Shown piece after piece: positions 1 to 9,388 of a stretch of 64,000 nt of DNA. The translations under genes and the position numbers were made by a program. The DNA is from Lysobacter sp. cf310 (GTDB lineage Bacteria; Pseudomonadota; Gammaproteobacteria; Xanthomonadales; Xanthomonadaceae), in contig NZ_FOSS01000004.1 in NCBI RefSeq assembly GCF_900114355.1, positions 398,238-462,237 on the forward strand. Reading direction: 5' to 3'. The first letter of the stretch is position 1. Each line of letters starts with the position of its first letter. A model generated the notes under the pieces. The model worked only from the letters and a program-made list of their open reading frames with translations, ran no database searches and was not told the DNA's origin.

Positions 1-361
1 CGGCCAGGCCGGTGGTCTCGGTGTCGAAGAACAGCAGCCGGCGCGGATCGACGCGGTCCTCGGCGCGCTTGGCGAAGGCCAGCGACAACGCCTGCGTGGG
101 CAGCTCGCAGGGCAGATGCTGCTGGATCAGGCGCAGGCCGGGCGCGATCTCCTCGCCGGGCAGCTCGCGGTCCAGCGGCGCGCGCGGGGCGGCCCACGCG
201 TTCGGCGCGCGCTCGCGCACGCCGAGCAGGCGGCGCAGCTGTTCCAGGCTGTGTTGCGTGTCGGGCGCTGCGGCCGGCGCGGGCGTGGGCGCCGGCATCG
301 CTGCCGGCGCTCCGCGCGCCTGCCGTTGCAGCATCCGCAGCTTCTCGGCGCTGACGCTCAT
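1..361 (-). CDS. YprB/MrfB-like DEDD exonuclease, N-terminal part (cut by window edge)
   Basis: The first 120 codons are visible; the gene runs off the left edge. The ATG at 361 overlaps the stop of the upstream helicase by 4 bases (ATGA), so the two are translationally coupled. After an Ala/Pro-rich N-terminal segment, the last visible residues read LLFFDTETTGLA. This is the exonuclease I motif of a DEDD (RNase H-fold) 3'-5' exonuclease, with Asp and Glu as metal ligands. In Bacillus subtilis the helicase MrfA (YprA) and exonuclease MrfB (YprB) act together in repair of mitomycin-type DNA damage, and the gene order here is the same. Assignment rests on that motif plus the partnership; the catalytic C-terminal half is outside the window. 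Confidence 0.75.
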   Translation of the reverse strand, partial: MSVSAEKLRMLQRQARGAPAAMPAPTPAPAAAPDTQHSLEQLRRLLGVRERAPNAWAAPRAPLDRELPGEEIAPGLRLIQQHLPCELPTQALSLAFAKRAEDRVDPRRLLFFDTETTGLA

Positions 362-2790
362 GCCGCCGGGTCCGCGCGCAGCAGGCTCAGCACCTGGCGC
401 GCCAGCGCCTTGGGCGTGGCCGCGCCGTCGCGCTCGTCGGCGGCCAGGGCCGGGCCGACGCAGGCCGGGCAACCGGCGCGGCAGTCGCAGCGTTCGACCA
501 GCTCGGCCGCGCGCGCCAGCAGTTCGGCCTGGCGCGTCCACAGCGGTTCGCTGAGGCCGACGCCGCCGGGAAAGTTGTCGTACAGATAGACCGTGGGCAC
601 GAACTGCTGGACTTCCGCCAAGGCGACCTCGCCGCCCTCGACACCGCGCAGCTGACCGCGGCCGTTGCGGTCGGCGGCGGCGAACCAGGCGCCGTCGCCG
701 TTGCCGACCGCTTTCTGCAGGTCGCGGGCGTCGGCCATCACCGCCACCGTCGCGACCACGTGCAGGGCGTGGCCGGCGCCGAGGAACCCGTCCAGCGCGT
801 CCTGGCGCGAAGCGAAGGCCGAGCGCAGCACCGCCGCCGGCAGCTGCCACCACACCGCGGTGGTGTGCAGCTCCTGGTCGGGCAGGTTGACCGGACCGTA
901 GCCGATGTTCTCGTGGGTGTAGTAGCGGATCTTTTTGTAGCCGGCCACGCGCCGGACCACGTGCACCTCGCCGTGGTGGCTGTCGCCGAGGCCGGCCTCG
1001 CCACCGTCGAAGCGCTCCAGCACCTTGAGCTTGGTGTAGTCGATCGAGTCGGTGTAGTAGTCGACGTGGGTGCGGGTGACGTAGGCCTTGCGCCCTTCCC
1101 AGTCCAGCTTCTCCACTTGGTACGGCGTGGACTGGATCATGTGGATCGCGCCTTCGTACAAGGTCAGCGCCGCGGCCGAGTAATCGACCTCGGCGATGAT
1201 GGTCTGGCGGCCGTCGCTGCGGTCGACCACGACGAAGTTGCCGTCGGCGACCGAGCGCAGGCTGACCGCATTGGCCGGGTAGCTGTCGGCGATCCATTCC
1301 CAGCGCTCGCCCTCGCGGTGCAGCACCTCGGTTTCCGCCAGCGCCTCCAGATACACCTGCGGATCGATCGGGCCGTAGGCCTCGCCGACCTGGAACGGCA
1401 GCTCGAAGGAGGCGCAGCGGATGTGATCGAACAGGATCAGCGGCTGGTCGGGCGCGATGCGCGCGTGCTCGGGCGGGCTGTCGGCGAAGAACTCCGGGTG
1501 CCGCACCACGTACTGGTCCAGCGGCTGCGAGCTCGCCACCAGCACGCCCAGGGCCGGACGCTGGCGGCGGCCGGCGCGGCCGAAGCGCTGCCAGGTCGCG
1601 GCGACCGAGCCCGGATAACCGTTGAGCACCACCGCATCCAGGCTGCCGATGTCCACGCCCAGCTCCAGCGCCGAGGTCGAAACGATGCCGTCGACGCGGC
1701 CGTCGCGCATCGCCCGCTCGGCCTCGCGGCGCTCGCCGGGCAGGTAGCCGCCGCGGTAGGCGCGGATCCGCGCCGGCTTGCGCGGGTCGTGGTCGAACAC
1801 GTCCTTGAGGTACTTGGTCAGCACCTCGACCATCAGCCGGCTCTGCGCGAACACCAGGGTCTTGAGCCCGGACTTGATCGCGATGCGGGCGATGCGGTTG
1901 CTCTGCGAGCGCGCCGAGGCGCGCAGGCCGAGGTCGGCGTTGACCACCGGCGGGTTCCACAGCAGCACGTGCTTGTCGCCGCTGGGCGCGCCGGAGTCGA
2001 CGATCGCGCGCACCGGCGCCTCGATCAGGGCCTGGGCATGCGCCTGCGGATTGCCGATGGTGGCCGAGCACAGGATGAACTGCGGATTGGCGCCGTAGAA
2101 CGCGCACACCCGCTTCAAGCGCCGCAGCACGTTGGCGACGTGGCTGCCGAACACGCCGCGGTAGGTGTGGACCTCGTCGATCACCACATAGCGCAGGTTC
2201 TCGAAGAACTGCGCCCACTTGGTGTGATGCGGCAGGATCGCCTGATGCAGCATGTCCGGGTTGGAGACCACGATGTCGCCGTGCAGGCGGATCGCCTGGC
2301 GCGCATCGCCCGGTGTGTCGCCGTCGAAGGTGAAGGCCTTCACCCCGAGCTCGCCGGCGCGGTTGAGCTCCAGCAGTTCGGCGACCTGGTCCTGGGCCAG
2401 GGCCTTGGTCGGGAACAGATACAGGGCCTTGGCGGCGCCGGCCATCGCCGCCGACAGCACCGGCAGGGTGTAGCACAGCGATTTGCCCGAGGCGGTCGGG
2501 GTGACCACGGCGACGTGTTCGCCGGCCTGGGTCGCGGCCCAGGCCTCGGCCTGATGGCTGTACAAACGCTCGATGCCGCGCGCGCGCAGCGCCGCGCGCA
2601 AGGCCGCGGGCACGTCTTCGGGCATGGGCGCGTAACGGCCCTCGCGCCCGGGCAGCACGTAGTGGCCGGTGATGCGGTCGGCGTAGCGGCGGCCCAGGGC
2701 CTGCACCAGCGCGGCGCCGTCGCCGCGCAGGCCCTGCGCCGGCACCAGGCCGCGTTCGTCGTCGTCGTGACGCGCCAATGCCTGTGCCAT
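358..2790 (-). CDS. DEAD/DEAH-box helicase with DUF1998 zinc region (MrfA/YprA-like)
   Basis: An 810-residue superfamily 2 helicase predicted to unwind DNA in repair. Visible motifs in order are Walker A TPTASGKS (about 97-104), the Walker B variant VIDEVH, CSATIGN (motif III), and QRFGRAGR (motif VI). Near the C-terminus come four cysteines spaced CxCx3Cx2C (about 768, 770, 774, 777) in the DUF1998 region. That cysteine set is diagnostic of MrfA/YprA and is a zinc site in the Bacillus protein. The ATG at 2790 was chosen because the protein-like sequence MAQALARHDDDERG begins there; the frame stays open upstream for 53 codons without resemblance to the family. It heads an operon with the exonuclease gene that overlaps its stop. 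Broad specificity (repair versus RNA remodelling) is inferred. Confidence 0.88.
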   Translation of the reverse strand: MAQALARHDDDERGLVPAQGLRGDGAALVQALGRRYADRITGHYVLPGREGRYAPMPEDVPAALRAALRARGIERLYSHQAEAWAATQAGEHVAVVTPTASGKSLCYTLPVLSAAMAGAAKALYLFPTKALAQDQVAELLELNRAGELGVKAFTFDGDTPGDARQAIRLHGDIVVSNPDMLHQAILPHHTKWAQFFENLRYVVIDEVHTYRGVFGSHVANVLRRLKRVCAFYGANPQFILCSATIGNPQAHAQALIEAPVRAIVDSGAPSGDKHVLLWNPPVVNADLGLRASARSQSNRIARIAIKSGLKTLVFAQSRLMVEVLTKYLKDVFDHDPRKPARIRAYRGGYLPGERREAERAMRDGRVDGIVSTSALELGVDIGSLDAVVLNGYPGSVAATWQRFGRAGRRQRPALGVLVASSQPLDQYVVRHPEFFADSPPEHARIAPDQPLILFDHIRCASFELPFQVGEAYGPIDPQVYLEALAETEVLHREGERWEWIADSYPANAVSLRSVADGNFVVVDRSDGRQTIIAEVDYSAAALTLYEGAIHMIQSTPYQVEKLDWEGRKAYVTRTHVDYYTDSIDYTKLKVLERFDGGEAGLGDSHHGEVHVVRRVAGYKKIRYYTHENIGYGPVNLPDQELHTTAVWWQLPAAVLRSAFASRQDALDGFLGAGHALHVVATVAVMADARDLQKAVGNGDGAWFAAADRNGRGQLRGVEGGEVALAEVQQFVPTVYLYDNFPGGVGLSEPLWTRQAELLARAAELVERCDCRAGCPACVGPALAADERDGAATPKALARQVLSLLRADPAA

Positions 2791-2936
2791 GTCCGCTCCT
2801 GCCTGGGGTGAGCAGGGAGTTAAGCCCGCGGCCGTCTCAGCCTGTGAGACGTTCAGCAAGCCGGAGGGTGTCGCTACAGACCGTCGATTCGACGGCCGCG
2901 CCCCAGCCCGCGCGCGGCGCGACGGCCCCGACCCGC

Positions 2937-2942
2937 TAAAAT
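2937..2942 (+). promoter_or_regulatory. -10-like hexamer TAAAAT for the FAD dehydrogenase gene
   Basis: TAAAAT followed by GCG stands 24 bases before the ATG at 2967. No convincing -35 is visible. Small inverted repeats lie just upstream (GTCTCA/TGAGAC at 2834-2850 and CCGTCG/CGACGG at 2881-2895) in the divergent spacer shared with the helicase gene. Confidence 0.4.
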
Positions 2943-2966
2943 GCGCCACCGTCCAGGCCCTGGCCC

Positions 2967-4646
2967 ATGCTCCGACTCACCGACATCAAGCTGCCGCTGG
3001 ACCATGCCGAACCGGCGCTGGCCGACGCGATCCTGGCCCGGCTGGGCATCGGCGCCGACGAGCTCAACGGCTACACCGTGGTCAAGCGCAGCTACGACGC
3101 GCGCAAGCGCGGCGCGATCGTGCTGATCTACACGGTGGACGTGGACAGCCCGCGCGCGCCCGAACTGCTGCAGCGCGCCCAGGCCGAGACCGCGTCGGCG
3201 AGCGGCGCGGGTTCGCCGATCAAACTGGGCCCCGCGCCGGACACCACCTACAAGTTCGTCGGCCGCGCACCGGCCCAGCTGCCGCTGCGGCCGCTGGTGA
3301 TCGGTATGGGCCCCTGCGGCTTGTTCGCCGCCCTGGTGCTGGCGCAGATGGGCTTCCGCCCGATCGTGCTCGAACGCGGCAAGGCGGTGCGCGAGCGTAC
3401 CGTCGACACCTTCGGCCTGTGGCGCAAAAAGGTGCTGAACCCGGAGTCGAACGTGCAGTTCGGCGAGGGCGGCGCCGGCACCTTCTCCGACGGCAAGCTG
3501 TACAGCCAGATCAGCGACAAGCAGCACCACGGCCGCAAGGTCCTGACCGAGTTCGTGGCCGCGGGCGCGCCCGAGGAAATCCTTTACGTCAGCAAGCCGC
3601 ACATCGGCACCTTCCGCTTGGTGTCGATGGTCGAGCATATGCGCGCGACCATCGAGGCCTTGGGCGGCGAGATCCGTTTCTCGCACCGCGTCGACGACCT
3701 GCTGGTCGAGACCGATGCCGCCGGCGTGCGTCACGTGCGCGGCGTGACCCTGGCCAGCGGCGAGCAGCTGCGCGCCGACCACGTGGTGATGGCCCTGGGC
3801 CACAGCGCGCGCGACACCTTCGCGATGCTGCATGCGCGCGGCGTGTACGTGGAAGCCAAGCCGTTCTCGATCGGCTTCCGGGTCGAGCATCCGCAGTCGC
3901 TGATCGACCGCGCCCGCTTCGGCCCGCAGGCCGGGCACCCGATCCTGGGCGCGGCCGACTACAAGCTGGTCCACCACTGCCGCAACGGCCGCTCGGTCTA
4001 CAGCTTCTGCATGTGCCCCGGCGGCACCGTGGTCGCCGCCGCCAGCGAGCCCGGGCGCGTGGTCACCAATGGCATGAGCCAGTACTCGCGCAACGAGCGC
4101 AACGCCAACGCCGCGATCGTGTGCGGGATCACGCCCGAGGACTACGCGCCCTACGGCGAGGGCCCGCTCGCGGGCATCGCCCTGCAGCGGCATTGGGAAG
4201 CGCTGGCCTTCGAGCTGGGCGGCGGCGAGTACGAAGCGCCGGCGCAGCTGGTCGGCGATTTCATCGCCCGCCGCGCGTCCAGCGAATTGGGCGAAGTGAA
4301 ACCTTCCTACACGCCCGGCGTGCGTCTGGGCAGCCTGGACGCTTCGCTGCCCGGCTATGCGATCGACGCGATCCGCGAAGCGCTCCCGGCCTTCGACAAA
4401 CAACTGCGCGGTTTCGCCATGCACGATGCGGTGCTGACCGGCGTGGAGACGCGCACCTCGTCGCCGGTGCGCATCGCGCGCGGCGCCGACGGCCACAGCC
4501 TCAATACGCGCGGCCTGTTCCCGGCCGGCGAAGGCGCGGGCTACGCCGGCGGCATCCTCTCGGCCGGCGTGGACGGCATCAAGACCGCCGAGGCGGTGGC
4601 GCTGAGCCTGCTGGCCGATCTGTCGCGCGCCGGCGCGCACGCCTGA
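2967..4646 (+). CDS. NAD(P)/FAD-dependent oxidoreductase, COG2509-type
   Basis: A 559-residue cytosolic flavoprotein. The first ~105 residues form a small N-terminal domain (starting MLRLTDIKLPL). The FAD-binding Rossmann segment follows as VIGMGPCGLF, with glycines at about 113, 115 and 118, and ends in the acidic strand LERGKAV. A second conserved block, FGEGGAGTFSDGKLY, and a C-terminal LFPAGEGAGYAGGI block complete the flavin site as in the uncharacterised FAD-dependent dehydrogenases of COG2509. The substrate is unknown for the family. The ATG at 2967 follows a likely promoter and is divergent from the helicase gene; a DUF938 gene follows after 4 bases. The family is confident, the physiological reaction is not. 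Confidence 0.85.
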   Translation: MLRLTDIKLPLDHAEPALADAILARLGIGADELNGYTVVKRSYDARKRGAIVLIYTVDVDSPRAPELLQRAQAETASASGAGSPIKLGPAPDTTYKFVGRAPAQLPLRPLVIGMGPCGLFAALVLAQMGFRPIVLERGKAVRERTVDTFGLWRKKVLNPESNVQFGEGGAGTFSDGKLYSQISDKQHHGRKVLTEFVAAGAPEEILYVSKPHIGTFRLVSMVEHMRATIEALGGEIRFSHRVDDLLVETDAAGVRHVRGVTLASGEQLRADHVVMALGHSARDTFAMLHARGVYVEAKPFSIGFRVEHPQSLIDRARFGPQAGHPILGAADYKLVHHCRNGRSVYSFCMCPGGTVVAAASEPGRVVTNGMSQYSRNERNANAAIVCGITPEDYAPYGEGPLAGIALQRHWEALAFELGGGEYEAPAQLVGDFIARRASSELGEVKPSYTPGVRLGSLDASLPGYAIDAIREALPAFDKQLRGFAMHDAVLTGVETRTSSPVRIARGADGHSLNTRGLFPAGEGAGYAGGILSAGVDGIKTAEAVALSLLADLSRAGAHA

Positions 4647-4650
4647 GCGC

Positions 4651-5289
4651 ATGAGCGACAAGCCGCACTCGCCGTCCTGCGAGCGCAACCGCGAGCCGAT
4701 CCTGGCGGTGCTGCAGCGCTACCTGCCGGCGCGCGTGCAGGTGCTCGAGATCGGCAGCGGCACCGGCCAACACGCGGTGCATTTCGCCGCGGCGATGCCG
4801 GGCTGGGTCTGGCAATGCTCCGACCGTGCCGAGTATCTGCCCGGCATCCGCGCCTGGCTGGACGAGGCCGCGCTGGCCAATACGCCGCCGCCGTTCGAAC
4901 TGGCGGCGGTGACCGCGCCGGCGCCGGGTTTCGCGCCACCGCCGCCCATCCCCGCCGACCCGATCGCGCGGCGCTCCGGCTACGACGCCGTCTTCAGCGC
5001 CAACACCCTGCACATCATGGACTGGCCGCACGTCGAGGCGACCTTCGCCGGCCTGGCCACGGTGCTGGCCGACGCCGCGACCGTGGCGATCTACGGCCCC
5101 TTCAATTACGCCGGCGCCTACACCAGCGACAGCAACCGCGACTTCGATGGCTGGCTCAAGCAGCGCGATCCGGTCTCGGGCATCCGCGATTTCGAAGCGG
5201 TCGACGCGCTCGCGCGCGGCATCGGTCTGGGCCTGGTCGCCGACGTCGCGATGCCGGCCAACAACCGTTGTCTGATCTGGCGGCGCTGA
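4651..5289 (+). CDS. DUF938 protein, SAM-dependent methyltransferase fold
   Basis: A 212-residue protein with the DUF938 signature: ERNREPIL near the N-terminus, glycine-rich motif I VLEIGSGTGQH at about 31-41, and the downstream blocks IYGPFNYAGAYTSDSN and NRDFDGWL. The fold predicts S-adenosylmethionine binding, but no substrate is known for the family. The ATG lies 4 bases after the FAD dehydrogenase stop, so the two are probably co-transcribed. The C-terminus ends in NNRCLIWRR, typical of full-length family members, so it looks complete. Confidence 0.85.
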   Translation: MSDKPHSPSCERNREPILAVLQRYLPARVQVLEIGSGTGQHAVHFAAAMPGWVWQCSDRAEYLPGIRAWLDEAALANTPPPFELAAVTAPAPGFAPPPPIPADPIARRSGYDAVFSANTLHIMDWPHVEATFAGLATVLADAATVAIYGPFNYAGAYTSDSNRDFDGWLKQRDPVSGIRDFEAVDALARGIGLGLVADVAMPANNRCLIWRR

Positions 5290-5398
5290 TCCGACACTGG
5301 CGGGGCGCGCGGTCCTGAACGTATCGTCGCCTCGACGGCAGGGACGCTCGATCGACGGGCGTGGTCCCGGGCGCCGTCGTCTCACGGAGCTTCCCCGC

Positions 5399-7066
5399 AT
5401 GCGTCTTTGGATTCTGTCCCTCGCGCTGGCCGCCGCATCCCTGCCCGCGTTGGCCGCCGCGCCGCCCGGCGCGGCCGAGGTCGCGCGTTTCGCCGAACGC
5501 CAGCTGCAGGACAACTACCCCGCCGACGGCCCCGGTGCCGCCTTGCTGGTCGCGCGCGGCGACCAGGTGCTGTTTCGCGGCGCGCGCGGCGAAGCCAGCG
5601 TCGAGCTGGGCGTGCCGCTCACGCCCGACAGCGTGTTCCGGATCGGCTCGGTGACCAAGCAGTTCGCCGCCGCCGGTCTGCTCAAGCTGGTCGAAGCCGG
5701 CAAGGTCAAGCTGGACGATCCGCTGTCCAAGTATTTGCCCGACTATCCCAACGGCGCCCAGATCAGCGTGCATCAGCTGCTCAATCACACCTCCGGCGTG
5801 AAGAGCTACACCGGCATTCCAGGCGTGATGGCCGGGCCGATCCGCATGGATCTGAGCACGGCGCAGCTGATCGACACCTTCAAGAACTTGCCGACGGATT
5901 TCGCGCCCGGCACGCAGTGGGCCTACAACAATTCCGGCTACGTGCTGGTCGGCGCGGTGATCGAAGTCGCCAGCGGCCAAGCCTGGCATGCGTATCTGCA
6001 GCAGGCGCTGTTCGAACCGCTGGGCCTGAAGCACACCCGCTGGGGCGACGACCACGCCCTGATCCCGGGCCAGGTCCAGGGCTACACGCTCAGCCAGGGC
6101 CGTCCGGCGCCGGCCAACTACGCCAGCATGAGCCAGCCGCACGCGGCCGGCGCGCTGGTGTCCACGGTCGACGATCTGCTGCGCTGGAACCGCGCGCTGC
6201 ACGAAGGCAAGGTCGTGCGCGCCGATCTCTACGCCAAGATGATCCAGCCCGAAGGCGCGGCGCTGAAGGAGCACTACGGCTACGGCATCGAGCGTACCCG
6301 CCTGCGCGACGGCGACCTGCTCGCGCACGGCGGCGGCATCTTCGGCGCGATGTCGTTCCTGCTCTACCTGCCCGGCAGCGACGTGACCGTGGCGATCGTG
6401 CAGAACAGCGACAGCGTCGCGCCGGGCAAGCGACCGCCCGAGGTATTGGCGCGCAAGCTCGCCGCCTACGCGCTGGGCCAGCCCTATCCAGAGGCCCAGG
6501 CGACGGCGCCGGATCCGGCATACCTGAAATCGCTGGAGGGCGTGTACCGCTCCGACGCCAAGACCGCGCGTGCGATCCAGGTGGTCGACGGCCGCCTGGT
6601 CTCGCAGCGCTTCGGCGGCCAGCGCGTGACCATGGCCGCGATCGGGCCGGACGAGTTCCTGTTCGAGGACGGTCTGAGCCGGCTGCGCTTCGAGCGCGAC
6701 GCCAAGGGCGCGATCACCGGCACGCGTTTCTATGCCGATGGCGAAGGCGAGGGTTCGTTCTCGCCGCGCACCGACGAGCCGCTGCCCGCGGCGACCGTCG
6801 CGATCGCGCTGCCCGCGGCCGCGCGCGAACGCGTGGCCGGGCGCTACACGCGCGAGGGCATGGTGCTCAACGTGTTCCAGCAGGGCGAGCAGCTGTTTGC
6901 GCAGATGGCCGGCCAGCCCTCGTTCGTGCTGGCCGCGAGCTCGCCCACGCGCTTCGCCATCGACTCGGTCGGCGCGGTGCTGGAGTTCGCGCCCGAGTCC
7001 GGCCCGGCCCAGACCCTGACCCTGCGCCAGGGCGGCGCGGTGCTGGAGTTCCAACGCGTGCCCTGA
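5399..7066 (+). CDS. serine hydrolase, class C beta-lactamase / DD-peptidase-like, exported
   Basis: A 555-residue protein with a signal peptide (about residues 1-20, ending ALAAA) and the three motifs of the penicillin-binding/AmpC superfamily: S-V-T-K at about 84-87 (nucleophile Ser84), Y-N-N at 176-178, and an HGG box at about 310-312 in place of KTG. A ~200-residue C-terminal region follows that resembles the accessory beta domain of D-aminopeptidase/esterase-type members (Pfam beta-lactamase family). The likely location is the periplasm or outside the cell. It may be an esterase, peptidase or amidase; sequence alone does not show true beta-lactamase activity. It stands alone between the DUF938 and M61 genes. 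A -10-like TATCGT lies at 5322-5327. Confidence 0.82.
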   Translation: MRLWILSLALAAASLPALAAAPPGAAEVARFAERQLQDNYPADGPGAALLVARGDQVLFRGARGEASVELGVPLTPDSVFRIGSVTKQFAAAGLLKLVEAGKVKLDDPLSKYLPDYPNGAQISVHQLLNHTSGVKSYTGIPGVMAGPIRMDLSTAQLIDTFKNLPTDFAPGTQWAYNNSGYVLVGAVIEVASGQAWHAYLQQALFEPLGLKHTRWGDDHALIPGQVQGYTLSQGRPAPANYASMSQPHAAGALVSTVDDLLRWNRALHEGKVVRADLYAKMIQPEGAALKEHYGYGIERTRLRDGDLLAHGGGIFGAMSFLLYLPGSDVTVAIVQNSDSVAPGKRPPEVLARKLAAYALGQPYPEAQATAPDPAYLKSLEGVYRSDAKTARAIQVVDGRLVSQRFGGQRVTMAAIGPDEFLFEDGLSRLRFERDAKGAITGTRFYADGEGEGSFSPRTDEPLPAATVAIALPAAARERVAGRYTREGMVLNVFQQGEQLFAQMAGQPSFVLAASSPTRFAIDSVGAVLEFAPESGPAQTLTLRQGGAVLEFQRVP

Positions 7067-7201
7067 GCCCGCACTGCCGCCCGCGCTGTGCCGGACGCGG
7101 CATTCCGCGCGGCGGGCGCCGAAACGTGACCTATGGGAGGGGAGCGCGCGGCCAGCGCACGTAGGATGCGGATTCGTCCTCGTTACGCCGGAGCCGCTTC
7201 C

Positions 7202-9097
7202 ATGTCCGTACGTCCGTCGCTCGCCGCGCTGCCCTTGCTGATCGCGGCGCTGCTGCCCCTGTCGTCCGCCGCCCAGACCGCGCCGCCGGCCGACACGCCG
7301 TACCCGGGCACGCTGACCCTGGAAGTCGACGCCACCGATCTCGCCCACCGCGTATTCCATGCCAAGCAGCGCATCCCGGTGCAAGCCGGCCCGCTGACCC
7401 TGCTGTATCCGCAGTGGCTGCCCGGCAACCACTCGCCGACCGGTCCGATCAACAAGCTCGCCGGGCTGGTCGTCACCGGCAACGGCCAGCGCATCGCCTG
7501 GACGCGCGATCCGCTCGACGTCTACGCCTTCAAGCTGGTCGTGCCCGAGGGCGTGAGCACGATCGAGCTCGCATTCGACTATCTGTCGCCCACCGGCGGC
7601 GATCAGGGCCGGGTGGTGATGAGCCAGGACCTGCTGAGCCTGCAATGGAACGCGGTCGCGCTGTATCCGGCCGGTCACGACGCCGGCCGCATCCAGATCG
7701 CGCCCTCGCTGAAACTGCCCGCGGGTTGGCAATCGGGCACCGCGCTGGAAGTCGAATCGCGCCAGGGCGACACCCTGCGCTACAAGCCGGTGTCGTTCGA
7801 GACCCTGGTCGACTCGCCGCTGTTCGCGGGCCGCTACTATCGCCAGATCGATCTCGCGCCCGGCGCCAAGGTGCCGGTGCGATTGAACGTGGTCGCCGAT
7901 CACCCCAAATACCTCGAGGCCAAGCCCGAGCAACTCGCCGCGCACCGGCGCATGGTCGAGCAGGCGCTGCGCCTGTTCCGTTCCCAGCACTACGATCACT
8001 ACGACTTCCTGTTCTCCCTGTCCGACCAGATCGGCGGCATCGGCCTGGAGCACCATCGCTCCAGCGAGAACGGCGTGGACCCGGCGTACTTCACCGACTG
8101 GGACAAGAGCGCGTTCGGCCGCGACCTGCTCGCGCACGAATACACCCACTCCTGGAACGGCAAATTCCGCCGTCCGGCCGACCTGGCCACGCCCAACTTC
8201 AACGTGCCCATGCAGGACAGCCTGCTCTGGGTCTACGAAGGCCAGACCCAGTACTGGGGCTATGTGCTGACCGCGCGCGCTGGCCTGTGGAAGCCGCAGA
8301 CCGCGATGGACGCGTTGGCGATGACGGCCGCGGCCTACACCACCGACCGCCCCGGTTTCGCCTGGCGCAACGTCCAGGACACCACCAACGATCCCATCAT
8401 CGGCCTGCGCCGGCCGCAGGCCTACCGCAGCCAGCAGCTCAGCGAGGAGTACTACTCCGCCGGCCAGCTGATCTGGCTGGCGACCGATGCCAAGCTGCGC
8501 GAGCTCAGCCGCGACCGGCGTTCGCTGGACGATTTCGCGGCCGCGTTCTTCGGCGTCGACGATGGCAGCTATGCGGTCAAGACCTACACCTTCGACGACG
8601 TGGTCGCGACCTTGAACGGCATCGCCGCCTACGACTGGGCTGCGTTCCTGCGCCAGCGTCTGGACGCCAACGCCGCGCCGCTGGACGGCCTGGCCGCGAG
8701 CGGCTGGAAGCTGGTCTACACCGACAAGCCCAGCGACTACGTCAAGCAGACCGAGGGCGCGCGCAAGGTCACCGATCTCAATTGGTCGCTGGGCCTGATC
8801 GTGTCCAACAAGGACGCGTCGGTCTCGTCGGTGCGCTGGGACGGCCCGGCCTTCAACGCCGGCCTGGCGCCGGGCTCGACCCTGCTCGCGGTCAACGGCT
8901 ACGCCTTCGAGGGCGAGCGCCTCAAGGACGCCATCACCGCGGCCAAGGACAAGGGCGAGCCGATCGAACTGGTGGTCAAGCAGGGCGAAGTGGTGAAGAC
9001 CGTGCGCATCGATTACCGCGAAGGCCTCAAGTACCCGAGCCTGGAGCGCATCCCGGGCACGCTGGATCGACTGACGAAGATCCTGGCACCGAAGTAA
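7202..9097 (+). CDS. M61 family metallopeptidase with C-terminal PDZ domain, exported
   Basis: A 631-residue secreted or periplasmic peptidase. A signal peptide covers about 1-24 (hydrophobic LLIAALLPLSSAAQ). The N-terminal M61 beta-domain is followed by the zinc-binding HEYTH at about 312-316 and by the catalytic-domain block EGQTQYWG. A PDZ domain lies at about 535-610, including the SVRWDGPAFNAGLAPGS loop. M61 (glycyl aminopeptidase) members cleave small N-terminal residues. The ATG at 7202 was chosen because the signal peptide starts there; an in-frame ATG at 7133 would place 23 charged residues in front of it. Confidence 0.88.
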   Translation: MSVRPSLAALPLLIAALLPLSSAAQTAPPADTPYPGTLTLEVDATDLAHRVFHAKQRIPVQAGPLTLLYPQWLPGNHSPTGPINKLAGLVVTGNGQRIAWTRDPLDVYAFKLVVPEGVSTIELAFDYLSPTGGDQGRVVMSQDLLSLQWNAVALYPAGHDAGRIQIAPSLKLPAGWQSGTALEVESRQGDTLRYKPVSFETLVDSPLFAGRYYRQIDLAPGAKVPVRLNVVADHPKYLEAKPEQLAAHRRMVEQALRLFRSQHYDHYDFLFSLSDQIGGIGLEHHRSSENGVDPAYFTDWDKSAFGRDLLAHEYTHSWNGKFRRPADLATPNFNVPMQDSLLWVYEGQTQYWGYVLTARAGLWKPQTAMDALAMTAAAYTTDRPGFAWRNVQDTTNDPIIGLRRPQAYRSQQLSEEYYSAGQLIWLATDAKLRELSRDRRSLDDFAAAFFGVDDGSYAVKTYTFDDVVATLNGIAAYDWAAFLRQRLDANAAPLDGLAASGWKLVYTDKPSDYVKQTEGARKVTDLNWSLGLIVSNKDASVSSVRWDGPAFNAGLAPGSTLLAVNGYAFEGERLKDAITAAKDKGEPIELVVKQGEVVKTVRIDYREGLKYPSLERIPGTLDRLTKILAPK

Positions 9098-9099
9098 AC

Positions 9100-9150
9100 G
9101 ATTGCGGCGTCGGCGTCGGCGTCGGCGTCGTCGGCATCGGCCTCGGCGAA
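9100..9150. repeat. GTCGGC hexanucleotide run
   Basis: Directly after the M61 stop there is a degenerate run of GTCGGC/GGCGTC units (about five clean copies between 9105 and 9130, then diverged copies). It is a simple-sequence repeat in the 3' flank with no coding capacity that I can support. Confidence 0.5.
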
Positions 9151-9181
9151 GGCTCGTTCGCGCGACGTGGTTTCGCGCCTT

Positions 9182-9254
9182 CTGTGGGAGCGGCGTAAGC
9201 CGCGATTGCGCAGTGGCCGAAGTTTCGTAATCGCGGCTGACGCCGCTCCCACAG
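9182..9254. repeat. REP-like palindromic element, family A (copy 1)
   Basis: A 73-base inverted repeat. The left arm CTGTGGGAGCGGCG... pairs with the right arm ...CGCCGCTCCCACAG with only a couple of mismatches over 29 bases. Related arms occur at 11327-11443, 26128-26199, 26246-26315 and 41722-41749, always between genes. Confidence 0.8.
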
Positions 9255-9388
9255 GAAGCTGCGCGGCAGTCGTATGCCGTCCCATACGACTGCCGACAGG
9301 TCGGCCGCCACCGCGCGCCCGTTGATCGCCGCTGGCCCTTGGCGTAAATAACTGCCACCGCCTGTCATCTTTCCGGCGAGGAGGCACG

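Noticed and set aside
9100-9150. Coding potential of the GTCGGC run
   Set aside because: It reads as Val/Gly or Ser/Ala repeats without a start or family; it is better explained as a simple repeat.
5156-9358. A 1400-codon minus-strand open frame across three plus-strand genes
   Set aside because: The low-complexity Arg/Gly/Ala translation is typical of a GC-rich shadow; the plus-strand genes have full families.
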